A program made the translations under genes and the position numbers. A DNA stretch of 64,000 nucleotides from Nitrospirota bacterium (GTDB lineage: Bacteria > Nitrospirota > Leptospirillia > Leptospirillales > Leptospirillaceae), in the NCBI GenBank assembly GCA_021785195.1, contig JAJYGC010000009.1, forward strand, positions 124,001 through 188,000. The letters are read 5' to 3'. The notes under the pieces were generated by a model. The model worked only from the letters and a program-made list of their open reading frames with translations. It did not search any database and was not told the origin of the DNA. Numbering within the stretch: the stretch's first letter is position 1; each line of letters opens with the position of its first letter. This document shows positions 1 through 8,573 of the stretch, in pieces.

Positions 1-2505
1 CATCAGAAACCAGTTTCCATCCAAGGTTTCGAGTTCCCGTTCGCAAAGGATCAGGGTGTTCAGGACGGACCTTGCGTCCGAAATCAGGTCGGCATCGACC
101 AGGTTGGACTTGAAGTCGGAGAGGAGACGTCCCAGATCGGAATCGATCAGGTGATAGATCTTTTCCGATTCGCGGGAAAACCGCCGAATCCTCAAGTTTC
201 CATCCAAGAAAATTGTGCCCACATTGATGTTGTCGAGAAGGTTTTTCATATCGTTTTGCATGTTCGCCAATTCTTCGATCTTACCCTGCAAATCAATGTT
301 GATGGTGATCAGCTCCTCTTTGGAGATTTCCAGTTCCTCATTGGTGGACTGGAGCTCCTCATTGGTGGACTGGAGCTCCTCATTGGTGGACTGGAGCTCC
401 TCATTGGTGGATTTGAGTTCTTCGTTGGAAGCCTGTTGTTCCTCGATCGTAATCTGCAGGCTCTCCTTGGTGTCTGCCAGATCCCGTTCGAGCGCTTCAA
501 GGTGGCTCCGGTCTTTTTTCCTGGAACGGTGCTGCATGGGTTCGGCGCTCTCGGAGGGAGGGACGGGGATGTCCTGGAAGCTGATCAGCAAAAGGGTCTG
601 TTTTGTATCCGGGTCCGGCAATGGCCGAACGCTGAGGCTAATGTCCCGAATGCCGTTTTCAGTTTTGATCGACAAGGGTCTATCCAGGGTGGGTTCGTTG
701 AGTTTTCCTGCAGTGTACATTGCATCCCGAAGTTCCAGCTTCAGTCCGTCACGGGCCATGTCGAGGGCGTTGTTGCTGGGCTGACCTGATGCGAGTTGAA
801 GGTATTTTCCTGTTTCTCCTTGAACAAAAAGAATCTCTCCCTTCAGGTCGGTGACCACCGACGCCGGAGCGTAAGAGAGGAGTAGCGCCCGACGGGTCAA
901 CTCGGCAATGTTGTTTTCTTTGTTTTTTTGCATCGCTTCCTGCTGTGGATTTTTTTCTGTGGATGACTGGGTCCATGATAAGCCGCTTTTGATGATGGAT
1001 CGGGTGGAGTCAATGGAGGAAAGAGCCCTGTAAATTTTCATCTTCCTGTTGAGGGGGGCAAACATGTCTGCCTGATTCCCGATTGTTTCAGAAGGTGAAA
1101 GGATCAGGATCCCTCCTGGCTTGAGGGCGTAATGGAAGGCCAGGAGGAGCTGGTTCTGAAGTTCCGCCTCGAGATAGATCATGAGGTTTCGACAGCTGAG
1201 AATGTCCAGTCTGGTAAACGGGGGATCCTTGATGACGTCCTGGATCGCGAATACCACCATATCCCGGATCTCTTTCTGGACCCGAAAGGACATTTTCTCT
1301 TTGATGAAGAACCGGTTTAGCCGCTCAGGAGCCAGGTGCTGCGAGATATTGTGCGAATATATCCCGGCGCGTGCCTTGGAGATCGCTTCATCGTCCAGAT
1401 CTGTTCCGTAAATCTGAGCGGTGAATTTCTTTTGTTTTTTTTCCATGAATTCCTTGATCAGGATGGCGAGAGAATAGGCCTCTTCTCCGGTTGAGCAACC
1501 CGGAACCCAGACCCTGAGGACATAGTCTTCCGGTTTGTTCTTCATCAATCCGGGAAGAATTTCCTCCGCAAGGACCTTGAACACTGACGGATCCCGGAAG
1601 AAACTGGTGCTGTTGATCAGAAGTTCCTTGATCAGGATAGTGGCTTCGGAAGGGAATTCCTGAAGATAACGCAGATAGAGATCGGTCTGCCCAATGTCGA
1701 GTTGGGCCATGCGGCGTTTGATCCGGCGGACAATCGTGGTTTTTTTGTATTGGGAGAAATTATGCCCTGTGGTGGAGTAAACAAGTCCCAAAATCTTGTT
1801 GACCCCTGAAACCTGAGTCTGGCTGATCGGTCCCGATAGATGGACTTCCATGTGTTTTACGACTTTCTGGAGCGCTTCCGGCATCTTGTCGACAGGTAGC
1901 ACATGGGTGGGGAAAGCGTCCCGAATGGCACTTTGCGGCATTCCGTCATATTTTGCGGTGGTGGGGTCCTGGACAAAAGAGGAGCCACCCGCTTCGTGGA
2001 TTTCTCTCAACCCTTTGGTCCCATCTGTTCCTGTACCTGAAAGGATGATGCCGATTGATCTGGAGGTCCTGTCCTTGGCCAGGGAAGTCAGGAATGTGTC
2101 AATCGGCATCCGGTTTCCCCGCGGTTTCTCTGGAATGGAGAGCGTCAGGACACCCTGAGAAATGGTCATGTCTCTGTTGGGCGGGATGACATACACGCAG
2201 TTTGGTCTCACTTCCATCTTGTCTTGGGCTTCGACCACCGGCAAGATGGTGACTCTCTGCAGTATTTCCGTAAGCATGCTGATATGGCCGGGGTCAAGGT
2301 GTGAAACGAGGATGAAGGCGATGCCACTATCGGGCTTTATATGACGGAAGAGCTCTTCAAAGGCCTCAAGTCCCCCTGCGGAAGCACCGATTCCCACGAT
2401 CGGAAAACTGGTGTCTGTTTTCCGATCGTGCTTTGTTTTGGAATTATCGGCCGGTCCATCCGGGGGAGTCGTTTGGGGATCTCCAATGATTTTCCTGGGC
2501 GACAA
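1..2505 (-). CDS. CheB-CheR-PAS hybrid chemotaxis/sensor protein (partial, C-terminus beyond left edge)
   Basis: The reading frame is open over 835 codons from a TTG start at 2505 to the window edge. An AAAGGAG ribosome site lies 5 nt upstream (2511-2517). The first domain is a CheB methylesterase with its triad visible: Ser42 in GIGASAGG, His69 in SHLDPGH, Asp161 in GTGTDG. A CheR methyltransferase follows with the SAM-binding stretch WVPGCSTGEEAY and the RNLMIYL motif. Next come a linker, a PAS-like region, a long coiled coil built on STNEELQ heptads and the start of another PAS domain. No receiver domain precedes CheB. Such hybrids are known in many phyla, usually with an output domain such as a histidine kinase at the C-terminus, which would lie outside the window. 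No chemoreceptor gene is adjacent, so its input is unknown. Confidence 0.9.
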   Translation of the reverse strand, partial: MSPRKIIGDPQTTPPDGPADNSKTKHDRKTDTSFPIVGIGASAGGLEAFEELFRHIKPDSGIAFILVSHLDPGHISMLTEILQRVTILPVVEAQDKMEVRPNCVYVIPPNRDMTISQGVLTLSIPEKPRGNRMPIDTFLTSLAKDRTSRSIGIILSGTGTDGTKGLREIHEAGGSSFVQDPTTAKYDGMPQSAIRDAFPTHVLPVDKMPEALQKVVKHMEVHLSGPISQTQVSGVNKILGLVYSTTGHNFSQYKKTTIVRRIKRRMAQLDIGQTDLYLRYLQEFPSEATILIKELLINSTSFFRDPSVFKVLAEEILPGLMKNKPEDYVLRVWVPGCSTGEEAYSLAILIKEFMEKKQKKFTAQIYGTDLDDEAISKARAGIYSHNISQHLAPERLNRFFIKEKMSFRVQKEIRDMVVFAIQDVIKDPPFTRLDILSCRNLMIYLEAELQNQLLLAFHYALKPGGILILSPSETIGNQADMFAPLNRKMKIYRALSSIDSTRSIIKSGLSWTQSSTEKNPQQEAMQKNKENNIAELTRRALLLSYAPASVVTDLKGEILFVQGETGKYLQLASGQPSNNALDMARDGLKLELRDAMYTAGKLNEPTLDRPLSIKTENGIRDISLSVRPLPDPDTKQTLLLISFQDIPVPPSESAEPMQHRSRKKDRSHLEALERDLADTKESLQITIEEQQASNEELKSTNEELQSTNEELQSTNEELQSTNEELEISKEELITINIDLQGKIEELANMQNDMKNLLDNINVGTIFLDGNLRIRRFSRESEKIYHLIDSDLGRLLSDFKSNLVDADLISDARSVLNTLILCERELETLDGNWFLM
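341..424 (-). repeat. 21-bp in-frame tandem repeat coding for a coiled coil
   Basis: Three exact 21-bp copies lie at 341-361, 362-382 and 383-403, with a diverged copy at 404-424. Each encodes one heptad of the form STNEELQ in the coiled coil of the CheB-CheR hybrid. The unit equals one heptad, so copy number could change without shifting the frame or phase. The same heptad recurs in homologues, so some repetition is ancestral. Confidence 0.85.
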
Positions 2506-2529
2506 GGAATCTCCTTTATCCAAGAACGA

Positions 2530-2628
2530 TCACTGAATCTTAAGCGCCTTCCGAAAACCAGCCCTTAATACAGAAGGCTGGCTGATGCGAGAAAGTTTGT
2601 TTCCAAGGGTTTCGATATCAATAGCCAT
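2530..2628 (-). CDS. Possible small ORF (32 aa) ahead of the CheB-CheR gene
   Basis: An ATG at 2628 follows a perfect AGGAGG (2634-2639) with 5-nt spacing and opens 32 codons ending in TGA 24 nt before the TTG of the hybrid gene. The peptide begins MAIDIETLGNKLSRISQ and is rich in Lys/Arg near its end. I do not recognise it. It could be a small protein, a leader peptide coupling translation to the downstream gene, or the remnant of an N-terminus. The only support is the strong ribosome site and the position. Confidence 0.4.
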   Translation of the reverse strand: MAIDIETLGNKLSRISQPSVLRAGFRKALKIQ

Positions 2629-2899
2629 CGATTCCTCCTGGAAGCTGCACCTGAAAATTCGATCCTATTGTGAGGACGGGGAAGGAAGAGGCGGGATACG
2701 GAAGCAGACAAGGAGCCTGATTTTCATCTCTTCGCGAGAAGTGTACAAAACCATGCGGGTAGAAGAGAAAAAGATCAGGCCAGCCCCCACGCTTCCGATT
2801 CCTTTGTTCGATGCCAAAACCCCTCACTCGATCCCTTACCCAACCCTTGCATTTGAGTATATACCCTTCGATAAATTGATCAATCCCCAGAAGGAGACT

Positions 2900-3016
2900 A
2901 TGAAAGTGAAAAAAGTGTTACGCCTTGCACCACTGTCCATGGCCTTCGGTCGGATTTTTTCAGATCAAAATGTCAGGGGATGGAAGAATTCTCGATATTC
3001 CCTAGTGAATGCATGA
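2900..3016 (+). CDS. Doubtful small ORF (38 aa) behind a promoter-like sequence
   Basis: TTGCAT (2847-2852), 17 nt, then GATAAA (2870-2875) resembles a sigma70 promoter. AAGGAG at 2891-2896 lies just before an ATG at 2900. The ORF starts MKVKKVLRLAPLSMAF and stops after 38 codons. It may be a decayed exported protein or chance. I see nothing else convincing in 2629-3034. Confidence 0.2.
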   Translation: MKVKKVLRLAPLSMAFGRIFSDQNVRGWKNSRYSLVNA

Positions 3017-3034
3017 CAAACGATTGGGTCCAGT

Positions 3035-3568
3035 TCAACAGTCGGGATGTTCTTTTTCCGTGTCAAAGGAACGGGATCTTTCTTCAAGAATTTTTTTTTC
3101 GATCAGTGCTTTTCTCATCCGAAGGAGGAAGGACAAAAATTCTTTTTGTTCTTTTTCTGAAAAGATCGTAAATAGCTCAGAAACCCGGTCTTTGAATGGG
3201 TTGCAGCTGGATGTGAGCAACTCCTCTGCAATGGGCGAGAGCTCAATGATTGTTGCCCGTCTGTCTGTGGGATGGGGCTTGCGGTGGACCAGACCCTCTT
3301 TTTCCAGTGCGTCCACCAGAGCGGTTACGTTGGTGGCCGTCACTCCCAGACGGTCTTTCAGACTGGACATCATCATGGGTCCGTATTCATAAAGAAGGCC
3401 CATCAAATACATCCTCTTTGGCGTGAACCCGTCCTTTTCCATATGGGCCTCGGCCCAACGGATAAAGGCGGGTCCCAGCATCCAGAACAGTTTCAACAAC
3501 TGGTGCCGAACCGGATCTGTCCGGTCCTGGACTGATTTGGACTGTTGGGCTTGTGGGGTTTCTTCCAT
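3035..3568 (-). CDS. MarR-family transcriptional regulator
   Basis: A 177-residue protein of the MarR type. N-terminal helices (HQLLKLFWMLGPAFIRWAE) precede a winged helix-turn-helix at about residues 55-115, including SLKDRLGVTATNVTALVDALE and the wing RKPHPTDRRATIIELSP. A C-terminal dimerisation helix follows. The ATG at 3568 is chosen because AAGGAGG sits 9 nt upstream; a longer start 11 codons earlier lacks such a site. The gene is divergent from an RND efflux operon, the classic position of a local repressor that responds to a small ligand. Two inverted repeats lie in the shared spacer. Repression of the efflux genes is an inference from position. Confidence 0.88.
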   Translation of the reverse strand: MEETPQAQQSKSVQDRTDPVRHQLLKLFWMLGPAFIRWAEAHMEKDGFTPKRMYLMGLLYEYGPMMMSSLKDRLGVTATNVTALVDALEKEGLVHRKPHPTDRRATIIELSPIAEELLTSSCNPFKDRVSELFTIFSEKEQKEFLSFLLRMRKALIEKKILEERSRSFDTEKEHPDC

Positions 3569-3615
3569 GATTTTGTCCCTCCTTGACAAACAGCATATCA
3601 TGGAAGTCTACTAAT

Positions 3616-3649
3616 GCATAATTCATATGCTTACTATTCATAGATGAAT
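3616..3649. promoter_or_regulatory. Candidate MarR operator: two inverted repeats
   Basis: The marR/efflux spacer contains GCATA-5 nt-TATGC (3616-3630) and ATTCAT-AG-ATGAAT (3636-3649). Both are short AT-rich palindromes of the type bound by MarR dimers, and they lie between the two divergent genes. Their binding is not shown by the sequence. Confidence 0.4.
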
Positions 3650-3803
3650 GTGTGATGGGACTGAATTTGGTGATGGGTTTCGTGGGCTTAAATCATAGGC
3701 GTTCTATTGAAATGGAAAACCTGCAGGCCATCCGGATTTCAACATTGTTTCCAAGGTTCCGTTGGTGAACGAAGCCCAAGACTCCCAACACTGTCCAAAG
3801 TTC

Positions 3804-5309
3804 ATGACCCCTTTCCGAACAACATCCATTCGGTCGATCATGGCCGGGTTGCTGATCCTTTGCCTTGCGGCCTGTGCGGTCGGCCCGGATTTTCACACTC
3901 CGGCTCCCCCCAGGGTGAAAGGGTATACGGAAAAACCCTTGCAATCCAGGGCAGGATCGGCCGGAAAGGCCGGAGGGGGTATCCAGACATTTCGCTTGGA
4001 CCAGGACATTCCTGGGCAATGGTGGAAACTGTTCCATTCAAAACCCTTGAACTCCCTGATCGAGCAGGCATTGAAGGCCAATCCGAACCTTCAAGTGGCC
4101 GAAGCCTCCCTCCTCCAGGCGCTCGAAAACGTTTCAGCAGGGGAAGGGTCGTATTTCCCATCCGTCAGTGGAAGCCTTTCCACCATTCAGCAGTATTTCA
4201 ATGGGGCTGCATTCGGCGCTCCCCAGCTTTCCTCACTGTTTGTCCTCAATACAGGGTCCGTCAGTGTTTCTTATCCTTTGGACTTGTTTGGCGGAATCAG
4301 GAGGCAGGTAGAATCTCTCAAGGCACAGGCCGATTATGAGAGGTTTCAGCTTGAGGCAGCTTATCTGACCCTGACCTCCAATATTGTCCTGACAGCGATT
4401 CAGGAGGCGTCACTCCGCGCCCAAATCCAGGCCACAATGAAAATCATTGATGTCCTCCAGAATGAACTCACGATTGTCCAACGGCAATTCGATCTGGGAG
4501 CGGTGTCGAGGTCTTCTGTCCTGACCCAGTTGACGGCGCTCACCCAGGAAAAGGCAACTCTGCCGCCGCTTGAAAAGCAATTGGCCTTGGCCCGTCACCA
4601 GATGGCGGTTTATCTCGGACGATTTCCCAGCGAAAAACTCGGAGATGACTTTGATCTGGACACCTTAACCCTCCCGAAGGACCTTCCGGTCAGCCTTCCG
4701 TCCAGACTGGTCGAGCAACGTCCGGATATCCGTTCTGCCGAGGCACAGCTCCATTCCCAAAGTGCCCTGGTCGGGGTAGCCACTGCCAATATGCTTCCGC
4801 AGATTTCCCTGACAGGGCAATACGGCAGTGAAAGTACGGCCGGATATTTTACGCCGGGTAGCCAGTTTTGGAGCTATGGTCCGTCCTTGACCCAGCCCAT
4901 CTTCCAAGGGGGGACCCTTCTGCACAAAAAACGGGCGGCGGTAGCTGCGTTCAGGAAAGCCAAGGCCCAATATAAAAATGCTGTTCTCCAAGCTTTCCAG
5001 AATGTGGCGGATACTCTTCGCGCCCTGGAGTCTGACGCCGAAACCCTTGCCGCCCAGTCCGCCGCAGAAGAGGCCGCGGCCGAAAGCCTCAGGATTGCGG
5101 AACGGCAATTCAATTTTGGAGCAATCAGCTATCCCGCCCTGTTCAACGCCCAGGAGGCTTACGAGCGGTCCGTCATCAACCTTGTTCAGGCCCGGGCGGG
5201 GCGTTATTCGGACACTGTTGCGCTTTTTCAGGCGCTTGGCGGGGGATGGTGGAATTTGGCGAAGGCGACTCCAAAAGGGGTTGGGTTGGTGAAGAAGACG
5301 TCAAAATGA
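3804..5309 (+). CDS. Outer-membrane efflux lipoprotein (OprM/NodT-type OMF)
   Basis: The outer-membrane channel of a tripartite efflux pump. The ATG at 3804 gives a compact lipoprotein signal ending in LCLAAC (lipobox, acylated Cys), followed by AVGPDFHTPAPP, typical of NodT-family OMFs. Two OEP repeats follow. Characteristic stretches are LVEQRPDIRSAEAQL and the second repeat's AERQFNFGAISYPALFNAQEAYE. A GTG at 3762 would add 14 acidic-containing residues ahead of the signal and is less likely; neither start has a strong ribosome site. It is first in the operon, 55 nt before the RND gene. Known OMF operons more often place this gene last. Confidence 0.9.
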   Translation: MTPFRTTSIRSIMAGLLILCLAACAVGPDFHTPAPPRVKGYTEKPLQSRAGSAGKAGGGIQTFRLDQDIPGQWWKLFHSKPLNSLIEQALKANPNLQVAEASLLQALENVSAGEGSYFPSVSGSLSTIQQYFNGAAFGAPQLSSLFVLNTGSVSVSYPLDLFGGIRRQVESLKAQADYERFQLEAAYLTLTSNIVLTAIQEASLRAQIQATMKIIDVLQNELTIVQRQFDLGAVSRSSVLTQLTALTQEKATLPPLEKQLALARHQMAVYLGRFPSEKLGDDFDLDTLTLPKDLPVSLPSRLVEQRPDIRSAEAQLHSQSALVGVATANMLPQISLTGQYGSESTAGYFTPGSQFWSYGPSLTQPIFQGGTLLHKKRAAVAAFRKAKAQYKNAVLQAFQNVADTLRALESDAETLAAQSAAEEAAAESLRIAERQFNFGAISYPALFNAQEAYERSVINLVQARAGRYSDTVALFQALGGGWWNLAKATPKGVGLVKKTSK

Positions 5310-5364
5310 AGGTGTTCCAAGACCATTCACAGACTATTGGTTTTCAATCAGGGATCTCCCATTC

Positions 5365-8300
5365 ATGGTGAATTTTTTTCTCAAGAGACCCATTTTCGCG
5401 TCGTCGACCGCAATCATTATGGTGCTGGTTGGATTGATCGCTTTCAAGCTTCTTCCCGTCTCCCAGTTTCCGGAGATAACTCCTCCACAGGTCACTGTTT
5501 CAGCCAATTATCCCGGAGCCAGTGCTCAGGTGGTCGCGGATACCGTCACCACTCCTCTTGAGCAACAGATCAGCGGAGTGCCCGGGATGGCCTATATGTC
5601 TTCCACCAGTTCGAACGATGGTAGTTCCACGATTACGATCACCTTTAATGTAGGCTACCCCATCGATATTGCGGCAGTCGATGTTCAGAACCGCATTTCC
5701 CAGGCTATCCCGCAATTGCCAGCGATCGTGAACCAGGGCGGGATCATTGTCCAGAAGAAAAATCCGAATTTTGTCCTGATCGTCAACCTGGTCTCCCCCG
5801 ACGGCTCAATCGATCCTGTGACAATGAGCAACTACGCCTACCTGCAGATAGTGGATCCCCTGAAGCGCCTGACCGGGGTAAGCGATGTCGTCATTTTCGG
5901 AGAACGACGGTATTCGATGAGGGTCTGGCTTGATCCGGCCAAGCTGGCGAAGCTTGGGATCACGGCCATTGATGTCCAAAATGCGATCGCTGAACAAAAT
6001 GTCCAGGTGGCGGCTGGAAAGATTGGACAGTCTCCGGCCCCGGCAGGCACGGCCTTCGAGTACCAGGTGAATGCGATGGGGAGGCTCAGCACCCCTCGGG
6101 AATTCGGAAACATTATTCTTCGGGCCGGTCTCCAGAGTAATGCAATCGTTCACCTCAAGGATGTCGCACGAATCGAACTCGGTGCGCTTCAATACACCTC
6201 TTCGGCTCATCTGGACAAGAATCCAACCGTTATTCTCGGAATTTTCCAGACGCCAGGATCCAATGCCCTTGAGCTCGATCGCCAGGTGAAAGCCAAAATG
6301 GCGGAAATCTCCAAGCGCTTTCCAAAGGGAATGACCTACTCGATCAAGTACGACACGACCCAGTTTGTCTCCGCGTCCATGCATGAAGTGATTTTCACGT
6401 TGAGTGAAGCCCTTCTTCTTGTTTTCGCGGTCGTTTTCCTTTTCCTGCAGAGCTGGCGGACGATGGTCATCGCCGGAATTGCGATTCCGGTCTCCTTGAT
6501 CGGAACGCTTGCGGTCATGGAGGCTGTCGGGTTTTCACTGAACACCGTCAGTCTTCTGGGAATGGTTCTCGCGATCGGCCTTGTTGTCGATGATGCGATC
6601 GTTGTCGTCGAAAATGTTGAACGCCAGCTCGAACATGGAGTGGCCCCAATGGAAGCGGTCAAGGTTGCCATGGGAGAGGTGACGGGGCCGATTATCGCCA
6701 CATCGGCGGTTCTTGGGGCCGTTTTTGTTCCCGTGGCCTTCCTGCCGGGGATTACCGGGGAGCTTTATCGACAGTTCGCCTTGACCATTGCAATTTCCGT
6801 TGGTCTTTCGGCATTTAACTCCCTTACTTTGACTCCCGCCCTTTCCGGCTGGCTCCTGCGCTATCAGGGACCTCCCGATTTCATTGTGTTCCGAAAATTC
6901 AACGAAATTTTCGAAAGGGTGCGGAGCGGGTATGCACAACTGGTCAAAAAAGCCATCCAGGCCCGCTGGGTAGCCTTGGGACTCTTTCTGGGCGGAATTC
7001 TGATGACCTATGGCCTGTTCGTCCGTGTCCCCGAAACATTCCTGCCGGTTGAAGATCAGGGGTACTTTTTTGTCATTATCCAGCTTCCCGATGGGGCCGC
7101 TTTGCAGCGGACCGACCAGGTGGCGAAAACGGTAAGGGATATTCTCTTGTCGACGCCCGGGGTCCAGGATGTGGTTTCGATCAGCGGCTTGAACTTCCTG
7201 ACTTTTGCCAATCAGTCAAACAGTGCTGCAGAATTTGCGATCCTGAAGCCCTGGGATGTCCGAGGCCGTGGATTGACGGCTTCAATGATCGTCAATGCCG
7301 TCCGTCCCAGACTCTTGGCCATTCCTCAGGCGGTAGCACTTAGTTTTGACCCTCCGTCCATTCCGGGTCTCGGTTCCACCGGAGGGTTCGAGTTCGAACT
7401 AGAGGATCTGACCGGACGTGGGAGCCGGGACCTTGACCAAGCCACTCAGGCATTGATTGCGGAAGCCCGAAAACAGCCTGAAATTGATGGTCGCCAGGTT
7501 TTTACGACGTTCAGTACTTCGACGCCCCAGTTCAATTATGCGCTCGACCGGACGAAAGCGAAGCTTCTGGGGCTGTCTCTTCCGGATGTGTTCAACACGC
7601 TTCAAATCTACCTGGGGTCTCTTTATGTGAACGATTTCAATCTTTACGGGAGAACCTTCCGGGTGACCATCCAGGCCAAGAAGGAGGCTCGTGATAGCCC
7701 TGGAGATCTTTCCAGACTTTATGTCCGGAATACCTCCGGCAAAATGGTCCCTCTTGACACGCTTGGTCGCCTCCGACCGACGGTGGGACCGGAAACCGTT
7801 GCACATTATAATATCTACGGGTCAGCCTTGATCAACGGTGGGCCTGCTCCAGGATACAGCTCGGGCGACGCGATCAAGGCGATGGAGAGGGCTGCGAAAA
7901 AGTCCCTGACGCCGGATTTCGGATTTGAATGGACCGGAATCACCTATCAAGAACTCAAGGTGGGTTCGGTCGAGAAAATCGTGTTCGTGATCTCACTGGT
8001 GTTTGTTTTTCTCTTCCTGGCGGCACTGTATGAAAGCTGGGCGATGCCGTTCATGGTCATTCTTGCCGTTCCACTCGCAATCTTTGGAGCGATGCTGGCG
8101 ATCTGGCTTCGGGGCAAGCAGGTGGATGTCTATTCCGAGATCGGTTTTGTCATGTTAATCGGTTTGTCCGCCAAAAATGCGATCCTGATCGTCGAGTTTG
8201 CCAAGCGTCTTCGGCAAAAAGGGTTGGGGGTTGTCGAAGCCGCCATGGAGGCCGGGCGGCTTCGCCTTCGACCGATCCTGATGACGGCATTTGCGTTCAT

Positions 8301-8493
8301 TCTTGGTGTTATTCCCCTGATGGTCTCTTCCGGGGCGGGGGCAGCCAGCCGACAGTCGATCGGTACGACGGTTTTCGGCGGGATGCTGGCGGCGACCCTT
8401 TTGAGCCTTGGTTTTGTCCCGGTGTTCTATGCCGTGATCGAACGCTTCCGGTCAGGCCGGGAGGGGGACGGAGAGAGTTCGTTGTCCCCCTGA
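5365..8493 (+). CDS. RND multidrug efflux transporter, HAE1 (AcrB/MexB) type
   Basis: A 1042-residue inner-membrane proton antiporter, full length for the HAE1 family. It begins MVNFFLKRPIFA, a standard AcrB-like start. The proton-relay residues are present: paired Asp in GLVVDDAIVVVEN (TM4) and Lys in GLSAKNAILIVEFAKRL (TM10). Two periplasmic porter/docking loops lie between TM1-TM2 and TM7-TM8. With the OMF upstream and the membrane-fusion protein downstream it should form a complete pump exporting hydrophobic or amphiphilic toxicants. The substrate cannot be read from the sequence. It is an HAE1 and not a metal-type HME pump, judged by the TM4 motif. Confidence 0.95.
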   Translation: MVNFFLKRPIFASSTAIIMVLVGLIAFKLLPVSQFPEITPPQVTVSANYPGASAQVVADTVTTPLEQQISGVPGMAYMSSTSSNDGSSTITITFNVGYPIDIAAVDVQNRISQAIPQLPAIVNQGGIIVQKKNPNFVLIVNLVSPDGSIDPVTMSNYAYLQIVDPLKRLTGVSDVVIFGERRYSMRVWLDPAKLAKLGITAIDVQNAIAEQNVQVAAGKIGQSPAPAGTAFEYQVNAMGRLSTPREFGNIILRAGLQSNAIVHLKDVARIELGALQYTSSAHLDKNPTVILGIFQTPGSNALELDRQVKAKMAEISKRFPKGMTYSIKYDTTQFVSASMHEVIFTLSEALLLVFAVVFLFLQSWRTMVIAGIAIPVSLIGTLAVMEAVGFSLNTVSLLGMVLAIGLVVDDAIVVVENVERQLEHGVAPMEAVKVAMGEVTGPIIATSAVLGAVFVPVAFLPGITGELYRQFALTIAISVGLSAFNSLTLTPALSGWLLRYQGPPDFIVFRKFNEIFERVRSGYAQLVKKAIQARWVALGLFLGGILMTYGLFVRVPETFLPVEDQGYFFVIIQLPDGAALQRTDQVAKTVRDILLSTPGVQDVVSISGLNFLTFANQSNSAAEFAILKPWDVRGRGLTASMIVNAVRPRLLAIPQAVALSFDPPSIPGLGSTGGFEFELEDLTGRGSRDLDQATQALIAEARKQPEIDGRQVFTTFSTSTPQFNYALDRTKAKLLGLSLPDVFNTLQIYLGSLYVNDFNLYGRTFRVTIQAKKEARDSPGDLSRLYVRNTSGKMVPLDTLGRLRPTVGPETVAHYNIYGSALINGGPAPGYSSGDAIKAMERAAKKSLTPDFGFEWTGITYQELKVGSVEKIVFVISLVFVFLFLAALYESWAMPFMVILAVPLAIFGAMLAIWLRGKQVDVYSEIGFVMLIGLSAKNAILIVEFAKRLRQKGLGVVEAAMEAGRLRLRPILMTAFAFILGVIPLMVSSGAGAASRQSIGTTVFGGMLAATLLSLGFVPVFYAVIERFRSGREGDGESSLSP

Positions 8494-8573
8494 TTTCCTG
8501 CTTTCTGCCAATGACCCAATGAATGATGATGAAAGTGCCGATTGAGGGTTATTTAATCAGGAGCCTGCAACCG

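Noticed and set aside
341-424. Short direct repeats that might suggest a CRISPR array
   Set aside because: The copies are contiguous with no spacers and encode a coiled-coil heptad in frame.
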